Part shown: one piece after another, positions 1 to 7,535 of the stretch
Position numbering within the stretch: position 1 is the first letter of the stretch
Layout: every line of letters begins with the position of its first letter
Assembly: GCA_964402055.1 (NCBI GenBank)
Contig: CAYOAV010000012.1
Location: forward strand, 1 to 40,689
Direction: 5' to 3'
Source of the DNA: UMGS363 sp964402055
GTDB lineage: Bacteria; Bacillota; Clostridia; Oscillospirales; Ruminococcaceae
Length of the DNA: 40,689 nt
Position numbers and translations under genes: made by a program
Notes under the pieces: model-generated
What the model was told of the DNA's origin: nothing
The model's input: only the letters and a program-made list of their open reading frames with translations
Database searches by the model: none

Positions 1-2598
1 AACCTCTGCACCGATACGGATAATTCCCCTATCGTCAAGATCCTTAAGAGCGTCATCGCCAACATTCGGTATATCTCTTGTAATCTCTTCAGGTCCGAGC
101 TTTGTATCTCTTGCTTCAATTTCATATTCTTCAATATGGATAGAAGTATACATATCTTCACGGACAACACGTTCGTTAAGAAGAACTGCGTCCTCGTAGA
201 TAAAGCCGATAAGAGCATTCTTACCGATGGATATTTCGCCGTTGCAGGTTGCAGGGCCATCTGCAAGCACCTGTCCGACATGAACCTCCTCACCGCAGTC
301 AACGATGGGACGCTGATTTACGCAGGTACCCTGGTTTGAACGCTTGAACTTGATAAGCTCATATGTGTGCGTTGCACCAGTGCCTTCCTTAATAACAATC
401 TCATCAGCGGAAACCTTTTCAACAACACCATCATGCTTTGAAACAACGCATACTCCCGAGTCAACAGCTGCCTTATACTCCATACCTGTACCTACGATCG
501 GAGCTTCCGTCTTAAGAAGAGGAACAGCCTGACGCTGCATGTTTGAACCCATGAGTGCACGGTTTGCGTCATCGTTTTCGAGGAACGGAATTGAAGCAGT
601 CGCAATAGAAACAACCATCTTCGGAGAAACGTCCATATAATCGATACGTTCTCTTTCACATTCAAGAATCTGATCCCTGTAACGTGCATTTACGATAGGT
701 CTTGCGAAGGTATGCTCCTCGGTAAGAGGTTCATTCGCCTGTGCAACAGTATAGTTATCCTCCATATCAGCTGTCATATAAACAACCTCATCCGTAACTA
801 CGCCTGTTTCCTTATCAACCTTTCTGTACGGAGCTTCAATGAAGCCGTATTCATTAATTCTTGCAAAAGATGCAAGGTAGGAAATAAGTCCGATGTTAGG
901 GCCTTCAGGGGTTTCGATAGGACACATTCTTCCGTAATGTGAATAGTGAACGTCACGAACCTCGAATCCTGCACGGTCACGGGAAAGACCACCAGGTCCC
1001 AATGCGGATAATCTTCTCTTATGAGTAAGCTCTGCAAGAGGATTTGTCTGATCCATGAACTGCGAAAGCGGTGATGAACCGAAAAATTCCTTGATTGCAG
1101 CAGTAATAGGTCTGATATTTATAAGCGATTCAGCAGACATCGCACCCTCTGTCTGCGTCTGTGTATTCATTCTTTCACGGATAACTCTTTCCATACGAGC
1201 GAAGCCGATTCTGAACTGATTCTGGAGAAGCTCGCCTACCGAACGGATACGTCTGTTGCCAAGATGGTCGATATCGTCAACATTTCCGACACCTTCGCAA
1301 AGGTTAAGGAAATAGCTTACAGTAGCATAGATATCATCAAGAATGATATGCTTAGGGATAAGCTCTTCAAGGCGGCTCTTGACCATTTCCTCTACTTCTT
1401 CCTTATTAGAAGCATTTTCAAGGATATCCTTGAGTACAACAAAGGAAACCTTTTCGCTTATTCCGTATTTCGCAGGATCAAAATCAACATAAGGAGCAAG
1501 ATCAACCATACCGTTGCCGATAACCTTGACCTCTCTCTGCTCAACCTTATGAGCTGATTCACCTGTCGGTGTTGTGTAGAATTCCTTATGCTCAACATCA
1601 AGCCATACCTCTGAAACACCAGCCTGCTCAATAGCAAGAGCCTTGTCCATTGTTATAAGCTCGCCCTCGTCAGCCATAATTTCGCCTGTAAGAGGATCTG
1701 CAACAGGACGTGCAAGACGGAAGCCTGCAATTCTTGAAGCCACACCAAGCTTCTTATTGTATTTATAACGACCGAAGCGTGAAAGGTCGTATCTTCTTGC
1801 ATCAAAGAAAAGAGTATTTATGTGTGAAACAGCACTTTCAACCGTAGGAGGCTCACCCGGACGAAGCTTTTTATAAACCTCAAGCAGAGCTTCCTCTGTA
1901 TTCTTGGTAGAATCCTTCTGGAGAATAGTCTGCTCAAGACGTTCGTCCTTGCCAAAGCGTTCTTCAATTTCAGCATCAGTGCCACAGCCTAAAGCTCTTA
2001 TAAATGTAGTAAGAGGGATCTTTCTATTCTTATCGATTCTTACATAAATAACATCATTGGAATCCATTTCGTACTCCAGCCATGCACCTCTGTTAGGGAT
2101 AACTGTAGTCCTGAAAAGATCCTTACCTGTCTTATCCTTCTCAACAGCATAGTAAACACCCGGAGAACGAACCAGCTGGGAAACAATAACACGCTCTGCA
2201 CCGTTGATAACAAACGTGCCGCTATCGGTCATAAGCGGAAGATCACAAAGATAAATATCCGCATTTCCCGAATCGACAATATCACCTGTCGATCTGTCCC
2301 ATACCTTTGCCTTGACGAACATCTTAGCGGAATATGTTACATCAAGCTCCTTGCACTTTGCAATGGAGTAGTTTGATTCATCAGCGAGCCTGAAATCAAC
2401 AAAGCTAAGAGAATAATTGCCGTTATAGTCGGTGATGGATGCCATATCATGAAGAACCTCTTTAAGTCCTTCATCAAGGAACCATTCATAAGACTTTTTC
2501 TGCACCTCAATGAGGTTAGGCATCGGCAGAACTTCGTTGATCTTTCCAAAGCTCATACGAGTTGTTTTTCCAAGCTGGACAGGCTTGACATTAACCAT
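1..2598 (-). CDS. rpoB: DNA-directed RNA polymerase beta subunit (3' end outside window)
   Basis: Catalytic beta subunit of RNA polymerase. 866 codons are visible from the ATG at 2598 to the window edge, and the frame is still open at base 1, so roughly the last quarter of the protein is missing. The N-terminus begins MVNVKPVQLGKTTRMSF and follows a strong AAGGAGGG ribosome binding site. The rifampicin-binding region lies around residues 500-560 (FFGSSPLSQFMDQTNP, then THKRRLSALGPGG) and has the usual drug-sensitive residues, including the Asp, His and Ser positions most often mutated in resistance. The CPIETPEGPNIGLI block is also intact. The usual upstream ribosomal protein genes rplJ and rplL are not adjacent; a divergent TM2-domain gene lies there instead and rpoB has its own promoter. 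Identity is certain by sequence. Confidence 0.98.
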   Translation of the reverse strand, partial: MVNVKPVQLGKTTRMSFGKINEVLPMPNLIEVQKKSYEWFLDEGLKEVLHDMASITDYNGNYSLSFVDFRLADESNYSIAKCKELDVTYSAKMFVKAKVWDRSTGDIVDSGNADIYLCDLPLMTDSGTFVINGAERVIVSQLVRSPGVYYAVEKDKTGKDLFRTTVIPNRGAWLEYEMDSNDVIYVRIDKNRKIPLTTFIRALGCGTDAEIEERFGKDERLEQTILQKDSTKNTEEALLEVYKKLRPGEPPTVESAVSHINTLFFDARRYDLSRFGRYKYNKKLGVASRIAGFRLARPVADPLTGEIMADEGELITMDKALAIEQAGVSEVWLDVEHKEFYTTPTGESAHKVEQREVKVIGNGMVDLAPYVDFDPAKYGISEKVSFVVLKDILENASNKEEVEEMVKSRLEELIPKHIILDDIYATVSYFLNLCEGVGNVDDIDHLGNRRIRSVGELLQNQFRIGFARMERVIRERMNTQTQTEGAMSAESLINIRPITAAIKEFFGSSPLSQFMDQTNPLAELTHKRRLSALGPGGLSRDRAGFEVRDVHYSHYGRMCPIETPEGPNIGLISYLASFARINEYGFIEAPYRKVDKETGVVTDEVVYMTADMEDNYTVAQANEPLTEEHTFARPIVNARYRDQILECERERIDYMDVSPKMVVSIATASIPFLENDDANRALMGSNMQRQAVPLLKTEAPIVGTGMEYKAAVDSGVCVVSKHDGVVEKVSADEIVIKEGTGATHTYELIKFKRSNQGTCVNQRPIVDCGEEVHVGQVLADGPATCNGEISIGKNALIGFIYEDAVLLNERVVREDMYTSIHIEEYEIEARDTKLGPEEITRDIPNVGDDALKDLDDRGIIRIGAEV

Positions 2599-2686
2599 AG
2601 GCGAGTCCCTCCTTAAAATATTACGAGGATATTTTTCCGCTTTTGCAAATTGTCCATTTCATTCTGATCAATATTTGCAAAAACAG

Positions 2687-2839
2687 TTGCAATTCGAAAA
2701 AAAATGTGTTATACTATTATCAAATAGGAAAAACGCACATAGAATTGCATTATGATACAGTATATTATTATACTACATCCAGCAATTTTTGTCAAGGGCT
2801 TTTTCAATATTTTCAAAAAAAGTTCTCTGCGTGTATACT
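2687..2839 (+). promoter_or_regulatory. Candidate plus-strand promoters facing the TM2 gene
   Basis: The 274-base gap between rpoB and the TM2 gene is AT-rich and holds several sigma-A-like elements on the plus strand. TTGCAA (2687-2692) with a 17-base spacer precedes TATACT (2710-2715). TTGCAT (2745-2750) with 18 bases precedes TATACT (2769-2774). A TATACT at 2834-2839, nearest the gene, has only a weak TTTCAA at -35. The middle one overlaps the rpoB promoter face to face, so divergent transcription may interfere. Which one is used cannot be told from sequence. Confidence 0.45.
2767..2795 (-). promoter_or_regulatory. Consensus sigma-A promoter of rpoB
   Basis: On the minus strand a perfect TTGACA (2795-2790) is separated by 17 bases from a perfect TATAAT (2772-2767). 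Transcription would start near 2760, leaving a leader of about 160 nt before the rpoB ATG. I saw no obvious terminator or riboswitch fold in that leader. Confidence 0.85.
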
Positions 2840-2872
2840 ATTATTATACGACATACAGAAAGGGCATTAAAA

Positions 2873-3421
2873 ATGAACGAAAACATAAACGGCTTTTACG
2901 GTGACGATGGTGAATTTTATCCCGAAGGCTCACAATCTGCCGAAATTTACAGGCAGTCGCATAATATCAAGGAGATTTACCCAAAGCGTCCGAATATAAC
3001 CTATACAACAGAACAAATGCCGTTCAATATAAAAGTTGATGACGGTGAGGCTTATCACGTCCCTGCCGCACCTCTTGGAAAAACCAAATTCTGTAAATAT
3101 TGCGGCAGTAAAATTGATTTTGATGCCGTTATCTGTATCCATTGCGGAAAACAGGTCGAGCTTTTGAAGCATGAGCCTGTCCACGAGCCTCTTTATGCAC
3201 AGCAAATAAACGTAAATACACGTCATAAGAGCAAGTGCGAAAAGAATAAATGGATAGCGTTCATTCTCTGTTTCTTTTTCGGAGTTTTGGGCTTTCATAA
3301 ATTCTATGAGGGGAAAATTGGTCTTGGAATACTTTATTTCTTCACAGGAGGACTTTGCGGAATTGGCTGGATAATTGATTTAATAAAGCTTTTCTTTAAA
3401 CCTAACCCATATACAGTTTAG
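2873..3421 (+). CDS. Zinc-ribbon and TM2 domain membrane protein
   Basis: A 182-residue membrane protein of unknown function. Residues 1-65 are acidic and low-complexity. A zinc ribbon follows with two CxxC knuckles (C74/C77 and C88/C91). The C-terminal third (about 122-178) is a TM2 domain, seen as two hydrophobic helices joined by a GxxGxHKFYEGK-type turn and ending in a Trp-Ile-Ile-Asp-Leu stretch. TM2 proteins with zinc ribbons are common in Firmicutes but have no defined biochemical role. I chose the ATG at 2873, after an AGAAAGGG ribosome binding site; an upstream in-frame ATG at 2789 lies within the promoter region and lacks a site. A hairpin terminator follows the stop directly. Monocistronic and divergent from rpoB. 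Confidence 0.8.
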   Translation: MNENINGFYGDDGEFYPEGSQSAEIYRQSHNIKEIYPKRPNITYTTEQMPFNIKVDDGEAYHVPAAPLGKTKFCKYCGSKIDFDAVICIHCGKQVELLKHEPVHEPLYAQQINVNTRHKSKCEKNKWIAFILCFFFGVLGFHKFYEGKIGLGILYFFTGGLCGIGWIIDLIKLFFKPNPYTV

Positions 3422-3423
3422 TT

Positions 3424-3455
3424 AAAAAAGCAGACGTTTTTTGCGTCTGCTTTTT
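3424..3455 (+). terminator. Rho-independent terminator after the TM2 gene
   Basis: The arms GCAGACG (3430-3436) and CGTCTGC (3444-3450) are flanked by an A run on the left and a T run on the right, so it could work in both directions. It lies 2 bases after the TM2 stop codon. Confidence 0.8.
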
Positions 3456-3481
3456 GTTGGTAACAGATTAAAGCTACCAAC
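3456..3481 (+). repeat. Inverted repeat in the leader of the MATE gene
   Basis: GTTGGTA (3456-3462) and TACCAAC (3475-3481) form a perfect 7-base inverted repeat, starting immediately after the preceding terminator and 39 bases before the MATE ATG. It could be an operator or an mRNA hairpin. I could not find a convincing promoter between it and the gene. Confidence 0.45.
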
Positions 3482-3520
3482 GAATATATGTTTCCAAAAG
3501 GAAAGAAAGAAGGATTTTTT

Positions 3521-4879
3521 ATGAAAAACAAGGATCTGACAGTTGGTGATCCGAAAAAGGTATTGATAGGGTTCACGATACCGCTCTTTATAAGCGTTAT
3601 CTTCCAGCAGCTCTACAATATCGCAGACAGCGTTATCGCAGGAAAGTTCGCAGGTGAAGACGCACTTGCGGCGATAGGTGCAAGCTACCCGATAACCATG
3701 ATTTTTATGGCAGTAGCAGTCGGAAGTCAGATAGGCTGTTCGGTCGTAATAAGCCGATATTTCGGAGCAGGCGACCATAAAGCCGCAAAAACCTGTATTA
3801 CAACATCAATGCTCTGCGGTCTTATCCTCTCGGCATTGCTGACGTTATTGGGAGTGCTTTTTAGTCCACAGCTTATGCAGCTTGTCAATACTCCCGATAA
3901 TATTTTCAGTGACGGATGCCTGTATCTGCGTATCTATACCGCAGGCTTTGTGTTCCTTTATATCTATAATGTCACAACAGGTATTTTCAACAGCCTTGGC
4001 GATAGTAAAACACCGCTCATTTTCCTGATAATATCCTCTGTAGGAAATGTTTTCCTTGATCTGCTCTTTGTTGCAGTCTGGAATATGGGGCTGGCTGGTG
4101 CGGCTTGGGCAACCTTTATCGCACAGGGTATTTCCTGCATACTCTCTGTTATAGTCCTGAAAAAGCGTACAAATAATATGGAAACGCAGGAAAAAGCGGC
4201 AATTTTTGATAAAAAAATATTAAAAGAAATAACATCAGTCGCAATTCCAAGTATTCTTCAGCAAAGCTTCATATCAATAGGCAATCTTTTCGTACAATAT
4301 GTTATAAATGGCTATGGTTCGTCTGTTATCGCAGGCTATTCCGCCGCTATCAAGCTTAATACCTTCGCAATCACAAGCTTTACAACCCTCGGAAACGGCA
4401 TTTCAAGCTTCACCGCACAGAATTTAGGTGCAGGAAAGCTTGACAGAGTAAAAAAAGCGTTCAGAACCGCTATTGCATTGGCATTCGCAGTTGCGGCATT
4501 GTTCGTTATCGCATTCGTATGCTTCGGCAGACCTCTCCTCAATATGTTTATGAATGAGGACGCAACCGAGCTTGCAATGCAGACGGGACTTGACTTCCTG
4601 CGTATCGTTTCACCATTCTACCTCATAGTATGTATAAAGCTTATCTGCGATGGAATACATAGAGGAAGTGAAAGTATGGGCTGCTTTATGGCTTCAACCT
4701 TTACCGACCTTATACTCCGTGTGATTTTCGCATTCGCACTTTCGGCAATATGGGGAGTAACAGGCGTATGGATAGGCTGGCCTATAAGCTGGTTCTGCGG
4801 AACGCTTCTATCATTTATATTCTATATCAAAGGCACATGGCTAAAAAAATATAATTCACGCACGGAAGAAAGGAGCTGA
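3521..4879 (+). CDS. MATE family multidrug/sodium efflux transporter
   Basis: A 452-residue integral membrane protein with about 12 transmembrane helices in two MatE repeats, the usual length and layout for the MATE superfamily (cation-coupled export of drugs or metabolites). The start MKNKDLTVGDPKKVLIGFTIP and the segment FQQLYNIADSVIAGKFAGED are typical of the MepA/DinF-like Firmicute branch. The ATG at 3521 follows AAGGAAAGAAAGAAGG; an in-frame ATG at 3488 is upstream of that site and is less likely. The next gene begins 3 bases after the stop and its ribosome binding site lies inside this gene, so the two are translationally coupled. The substrate cannot be predicted. Confidence 0.9.
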   Translation: MKNKDLTVGDPKKVLIGFTIPLFISVIFQQLYNIADSVIAGKFAGEDALAAIGASYPITMIFMAVAVGSQIGCSVVISRYFGAGDHKAAKTCITTSMLCGLILSALLTLLGVLFSPQLMQLVNTPDNIFSDGCLYLRIYTAGFVFLYIYNVTTGIFNSLGDSKTPLIFLIISSVGNVFLDLLFVAVWNMGLAGAAWATFIAQGISCILSVIVLKKRTNNMETQEKAAIFDKKILKEITSVAIPSILQQSFISIGNLFVQYVINGYGSSVIAGYSAAIKLNTFAITSFTTLGNGISSFTAQNLGAGKLDRVKKAFRTAIALAFAVAALFVIAFVCFGRPLLNMFMNEDATELAMQTGLDFLRIVSPFYLIVCIKLICDGIHRGSESMGCFMASTFTDLILRVIFAFALSAIWGVTGVWIGWPISWFCGTLLSFIFYIKGTWLKKYNSRTEERS

Positions 4880-4882
4880 CCC

Positions 4883-5644
4883 ATGGAAACAGTAAAGAAA
4901 GGCGATCTTTCTGCACTCGGCAAAAAATTCATCGTAAAAATTGACCGCCCGATAGGTTCTGTCCACCCTAAGCACGATGATATCGTATATCCTGTAAATT
5001 ATGGCTATGTAGAAGGTCTTTTCGCAGGCGACGGCGAGGAGCAGGACGTTTATATCCTCGGAACGGATAAGCCGCTTGAAAGCTTAAGCATAACAATTAT
5101 CGCAGTTATTATCCGCTCCGATGATAACGAGGATAAATGGGTCGGTGTCCCCGATGAGCTTGTCGGAACTCCCCTTTGCTATGAATGTAATATCCGCAAA
5201 GCGACAGCCTTTCAGGAGCAGTTTTATACCTCGGAGATAGTCGCAATATATGAAAAGACCTGCGGAGCTGTAATGTTCACCGAGAAAGACGGCGAAAGGA
5301 AATATCTGCTCATAACCAATAACAGCGGACATATCGGTTTCCCGAAGGGTCACGTTGAATTTGGAGAAAACGAGCGTGAAACAGCCGTCCGTGAGGTTAT
5401 GGAGGAAACAGGTCTTACAGCCAAGCTGATAAATGGCTTCAGAATGGAATATAGCTATATCAATTCCGCAGGGCATCATAAAAACCCCGTCTATTTTCTA
5501 TCCGAATTTGATAAAGCATTTACCATTCAGGAATCGGAAATAACCGAAGCTTTTCTCCTCCCCTATGAGCAGGCATTGCAAAAGCTGAATTATCCGCAGG
5601 ATATACCAATACTTGAAGCCGCCGAAACCTTTTTGAATTCGTAA
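4883..5644 (+). CDS. Inorganic pyrophosphatase-like domain fused to a Nudix hydrolase
   Basis: A 253-residue two-domain protein. Residues 12-115 align by eye with the core of family I inorganic pyrophosphatases: YPVNYGY (36-42) matches the YPxNYGY block and DGEEQDV (50-56) matches the metal-binding DGDPxDV signature, with the middle Asp replaced by Glu52. An acidic DDNEDK stretch (80-85) corresponds to the later Asp/Lys cluster. Residues 125-253 are a Nudix domain with a full Nudix box from G156 to L178, matching Gx5Ex7REUxEExGU. Nudix enzymes hydrolyse nucleoside diphosphate derivatives, often releasing pyrophosphate, so the fused domain might remove that product. That link is inference. The start follows AAAGGAG and is coupled to the MATE gene. 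Substrate unknown. Confidence 0.8.
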   Translation: METVKKGDLSALGKKFIVKIDRPIGSVHPKHDDIVYPVNYGYVEGLFAGDGEEQDVYILGTDKPLESLSITIIAVIIRSDDNEDKWVGVPDELVGTPLCYECNIRKATAFQEQFYTSEIVAIYEKTCGAVMFTEKDGERKYLLITNNSGHIGFPKGHVEFGENERETAVREVMEETGLTAKLINGFRMEYSYINSAGHHKNPVYFLSEFDKAFTIQESEITEAFLLPYEQALQKLNYPQDIPILEAAETFLNS

Positions 5645-5647
5645 ATA

Positions 5648-5677
5648 TCATTTTCTCACTCCAACAAGCATATAAAT
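5648..5677 (+). promoter_or_regulatory. Sigma-E-like promoter of spoIIID
   Basis: TCATTTT (5648-5654) fits the sigma-E -35 consensus KMATATT with one mismatch, and 14 bases later CATATAAAT (5669-5677) resembles the sigma-E -10 CATACAnT. In Bacillus spoIIID is transcribed by mother-cell sigma-E, which agrees. The predicted start is near 5684. Confidence 0.5.
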
Positions 5678-5707
5678 GGTTACAACAAACATTTGCATTG
5701 GAGTGAG
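5655..5707 (+). promoter_or_regulatory. Hairpin that can pair with the spoIIID ribosome binding site
   Basis: CTCACTCCAA (5655-5664) and TTGGAGTGAG (5698-5707) are a perfect 10-base inverted repeat. The right arm contains the GGAG ribosome binding site of spoIIID, 5 bases before its ATG. The left arm lies in the spacer of the sigma-E-like promoter, so it is absent from mRNA started there but present in read-through from the upstream MATE/Nudix operon. Confidence 0.55.
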
Positions 5708-5712
5708 CAATA

Positions 5713-5982
5713 ATGAAATTTGCGTCAAAAGCTGATACGGAAAGGCGTGCGGTGATATTAGCTGAATATATTATCGAAAACAACACAACAGTCCGTGCCG
5801 CCGCAAAAAAATTCGGGATTTCCAAATCCACCGTACATAAAGACCTTAGCGAAAAGCTCCCGATAATTTCCCCACAGCTTTATCCCGAGGTTAAGAAAAT
5901 AATGGAAAAAAACAAGCAGGAACGTCATATCAGAGGCGGTATGGCAACCAAGCATAAATATGAAGAAATGCATAAAAAATAA
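5713..5982 (+). CDS. spoIIID: Sporulation transcriptional regulator SpoIIID
   Basis: An 89-residue DNA-binding protein of the mother cell during endospore formation; in Bacillus it activates or represses many sigma-E genes and helps switch on sigK. The whole protein matches the family in length. It has the helix-turn-helix TVRAAAKKFGISKSTVHKDL (about 26-45) and the C-terminal basic block RHIRGGMATKHKY (about 72-84) that gives SpoIIID its extra DNA contact. The ATG at 5713 follows GGAGTGAG. The gene stands alone between the MATE/Nudix operon and the convergent phage-like operon and ends in a bidirectional terminator. Its presence implies the organism has, or recently had, a sporulation programme. 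Confidence 0.96.
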   Translation: MKFASKADTERRAVILAEYIIENNTTVRAAAKKFGISKSTVHKDLSEKLPIISPQLYPEVKKIMEKNKQERHIRGGMATKHKYEEMHKK

Positions 5983-6023
5983 AAAAATTGCTGAACCGAT
6001 TTTTTTCGATTCAGCAATTTTTT
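5982..6023. terminator. Bidirectional terminator between spoIIID and the phage-like operon
   Basis: Arms 5982-5999 and 6006-6023 pair over 18 positions with one mismatch, around TTGCTGAA and TTCAGCAA, with A and T runs outside. It overlaps the stop codon of the holin gene on the minus strand and follows the spoIIID stop on the plus strand, marking the left border of the phage-like cluster. Confidence 0.85.
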
Positions 6024-6408
6024 ATTCATTTTTTAATTGTGCAAGTACATCTATCAGCTTTTTTGGAATTGGTACACCGAGCCTTGCCCCGTTTTCAAGC
6101 AGGCTTATACCCTCGTTCGCAATGTAAAATATCACCGCAACGCTCCTTAAAGCATTTCCATCGCCTATAACACACACATCGACAACATTTGCAACCGCAA
6201 CCGTCAGCAGCATTATAAGCTTTTTGGCAATTCCCCTCGCACCGACTGACGAGCTTAATTTTTTCTCAATTATCGCCGCAATTATCCCTGTTATGTAATC
6301 AATTATCATAAGAGCAATAAGTGCCGTCATCATTCCGTCTAATTTTCCAAAAAGATAACCGAGCAGCGAGCATACAGCCGCCATTGCTCCCCTCACAAAA
6401 TCACTCAA
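6022..6408 (-). CDS. Phage holin family protein (TcdE-like)
   Basis: A 128-residue small membrane protein of the holin 4 / toxin-secretion holin family. It should form pores that let the neighbouring amidase reach the cell wall. There are about three hydrophobic segments: residues 8-40 with the family hallmark DYITGIIAAI close behind, 60-80, and 88-100. The C-terminus is charged. The start is a TTG at 6408 following AGGATAGGGTGAG, which overlaps the end of the amidase gene. It is the last gene of the operon, and its stop codon lies inside the bidirectional terminator shared with spoIIID. Related proteins also export toxins in clostridia, so a release role outside phage lysis is possible. Confidence 0.85.
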   Translation of the reverse strand: MSDFVRGAMAAVCSLLGYLFGKLDGMMTALIALMIIDYITGIIAAIIEKKLSSSVGARGIAKKLIMLLTVAVANVVDVCVIGDGNALRSVAVIFYIANEGISLLENGARLGVPIPKKLIDVLAQLKNE

Positions 6409-6412
6409 TATC

Positions 6413-7144
6413 TCACCCTATCCTTTCACAATATCTTCCGCTTATATTTATCCACCCGATACCGCTTTTAAGCTTGCCCCAAACCGCAGAACCAACCTTT
6501 TTCGTTTCAATGATCGTGAACACTCCACCATCACGAATGACCCCTACAACAGCATTATCAAACCCAGCATTTTTCCGCACGTTTAAATTTCTGTCAATAA
6601 TTCTGATTTTGAAAGGCACGTCAGATTTTCCATCATCGTTCATTTTCTGCGAAACCATAGCCTTGAAACCCTCCCAACGTGCATTTGCAACGGCTTCTGA
6701 CTGATATTTTGTAGGAACATACCACAACGGACATTGCTTGCCTGTAACATCATAATGACGTATCAGGTCATCAACGGTTAAATTGTACTTTTTAAGCAAG
6801 TAAGCACATAATTCAGCCGCTGAATTTGTTGTATCGTCCGTAAATTTGCCTGTTGCGTCAGGGTGACAGCATTCTATGCTTATACTGTATGTATTTGCCG
6901 AATTTGAGCAATAAGCAACCTCATTTTCAGGAACACAAAGCAGGATTTCACCGTCAAGACCGACAATGTAGTTTGATGAAACGTATCTGCCGCCGTTTTT
7001 CTGATTTTCAAAATAATTACGGTTCGCTTGTGCTGACGTATTCGGGTTGCCGATGTAGTGAAGCACGATTTTTTTAACCGTTTTTAACGCTATCTGCGGA
7101 CGGCTGTACTTATTCGGCGTTAAAAGCATTTCAGTTATTTTCAT
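6413..7144 (-). CDS. N-acetylmuramoyl-L-alanine amidase endolysin with SH3 domain
   Basis: A 243-residue cell-wall hydrolase that cuts the bond between muramic acid and the stem peptide. Residues 18-150 are an amidase_2 domain. The zinc ligands H29 (VLHYIG), H130 (IRHYDV) and C138 (KQCPLW) are all present, so it should be active. Residues 178-240 form a bacterial SH3 domain (RIIDRNLNVRKNAG and the final GWINISGRY) for wall binding. There is no signal peptide, as expected for a holin-dependent endolysin. The ATG at 7144 follows GGAGG and overlaps the preceding 38-residue gene by 14 bases. Confidence 0.93.
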   Translation of the reverse strand: MKITEMLLTPNKYSRPQIALKTVKKIVLHYIGNPNTSAQANRNYFENQKNGGRYVSSNYIVGLDGEILLCVPENEVAYCSNSANTYSISIECCHPDATGKFTDDTTNSAAELCAYLLKKYNLTVDDLIRHYDVTGKQCPLWYVPTKYQSEAVANARWEGFKAMVSQKMNDDGKSDVPFKIRIIDRNLNVRKNAGFDNAVVGVIRDGGVFTIIETKKVGSAVWGKLKSGIGWINISGRYCERIG

Positions 7145-7247
7145 TTTCAGCCTCCAGCATTTTCAATACATCATTCTGCCACTTAATTGGCACATCTTCA
7201 AGCGTTTTTTTGCCCGATTTAATAAGCTTATAATACATCTTAGCCAT
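7131..7247 (-). CDS. 38-residue phage protein of the CD1375/XkdX type
   Basis: A short gene encoding MAKMYYKLIKSGKKTLEDVP followed by 18 more residues. It starts at ATG 7247 after GAGGTGGTAATGA and ends 14 bases inside the amidase gene. The pattern of a hydrophobic start, a KSGKKT turn, a Glu-Asp-Val-Pro motif and a Trp/Gln helix resembles the small proteins found between tail-fibre and lysis genes in many clostridial phages (CD1375-like, XkdX-like). The function is not known to me. The overlaps on both sides support it as a real coding sequence despite its length. Confidence 0.6.
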   Translation of the reverse strand: MAKMYYKLIKSGKKTLEDVPIKWQNDVLKMLEAENENN

Positions 7248-7494
7248 TCATTACCACCTCCGCAAGCTCTGCAACGGCAAGAGCAATATCCTCCAGAGTA
7301 AGCTCTTCCGTTTCCTCTATTTCTTCCTCAAAATAATCCTCATTCGGAATAAAGCCGCCGTTTTCAAGCTTCCATCTGCGAGGATTTTTCATAACCTCAT
7401 CTGGGATATTTTCAACATCGATACCCCCGATATAACCGCCGATCGAACAGCAGGTTATAACATTATTTTCATCAATTAATATCTGCTTAACCAT
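7240..7494 (-). CDS. Small acidic phage protein, function unknown
   Basis: An 84-residue protein with a beta-rich N-terminus (MVKQILIDENNVITCCSIGG) and a very acidic C-terminus (EEEIEETEELTLEDIA). Proteins of this form usually sit directly after tail-fibre genes in siphophages of Firmicutes, where they may act as fibre chaperones or tail accessories; that is inference from position. The ATG at 7494 follows AAAGGGGG. It overlaps the downstream 38-residue gene by 8 bases. Confidence 0.6.
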   Translation of the reverse strand: MVKQILIDENNVITCCSIGGYIGGIDVENIPDEVMKNPRRWKLENGGFIPNEDYFEEEIEETEELTLEDIALAVAELAEVVMNG

Positions 7495-7535
7495 AAAATC
7501 CCCCTTTATCCAATTGCTGACATTTCATCAAATTA

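Noticed and set aside
2930..3298. A 122-codon minus-strand frame opposite the TM2 gene.
   Set aside because: It is a shadow; the plus strand has zinc-ribbon and TM2 motifs, a ribosome binding site and a terminator.
5982..6023. An att site at the left border of the phage-like operon.
   Set aside because: The sequence is a bidirectional terminator; I found no matching repeat near 15934-16233 and no tRNA gene.
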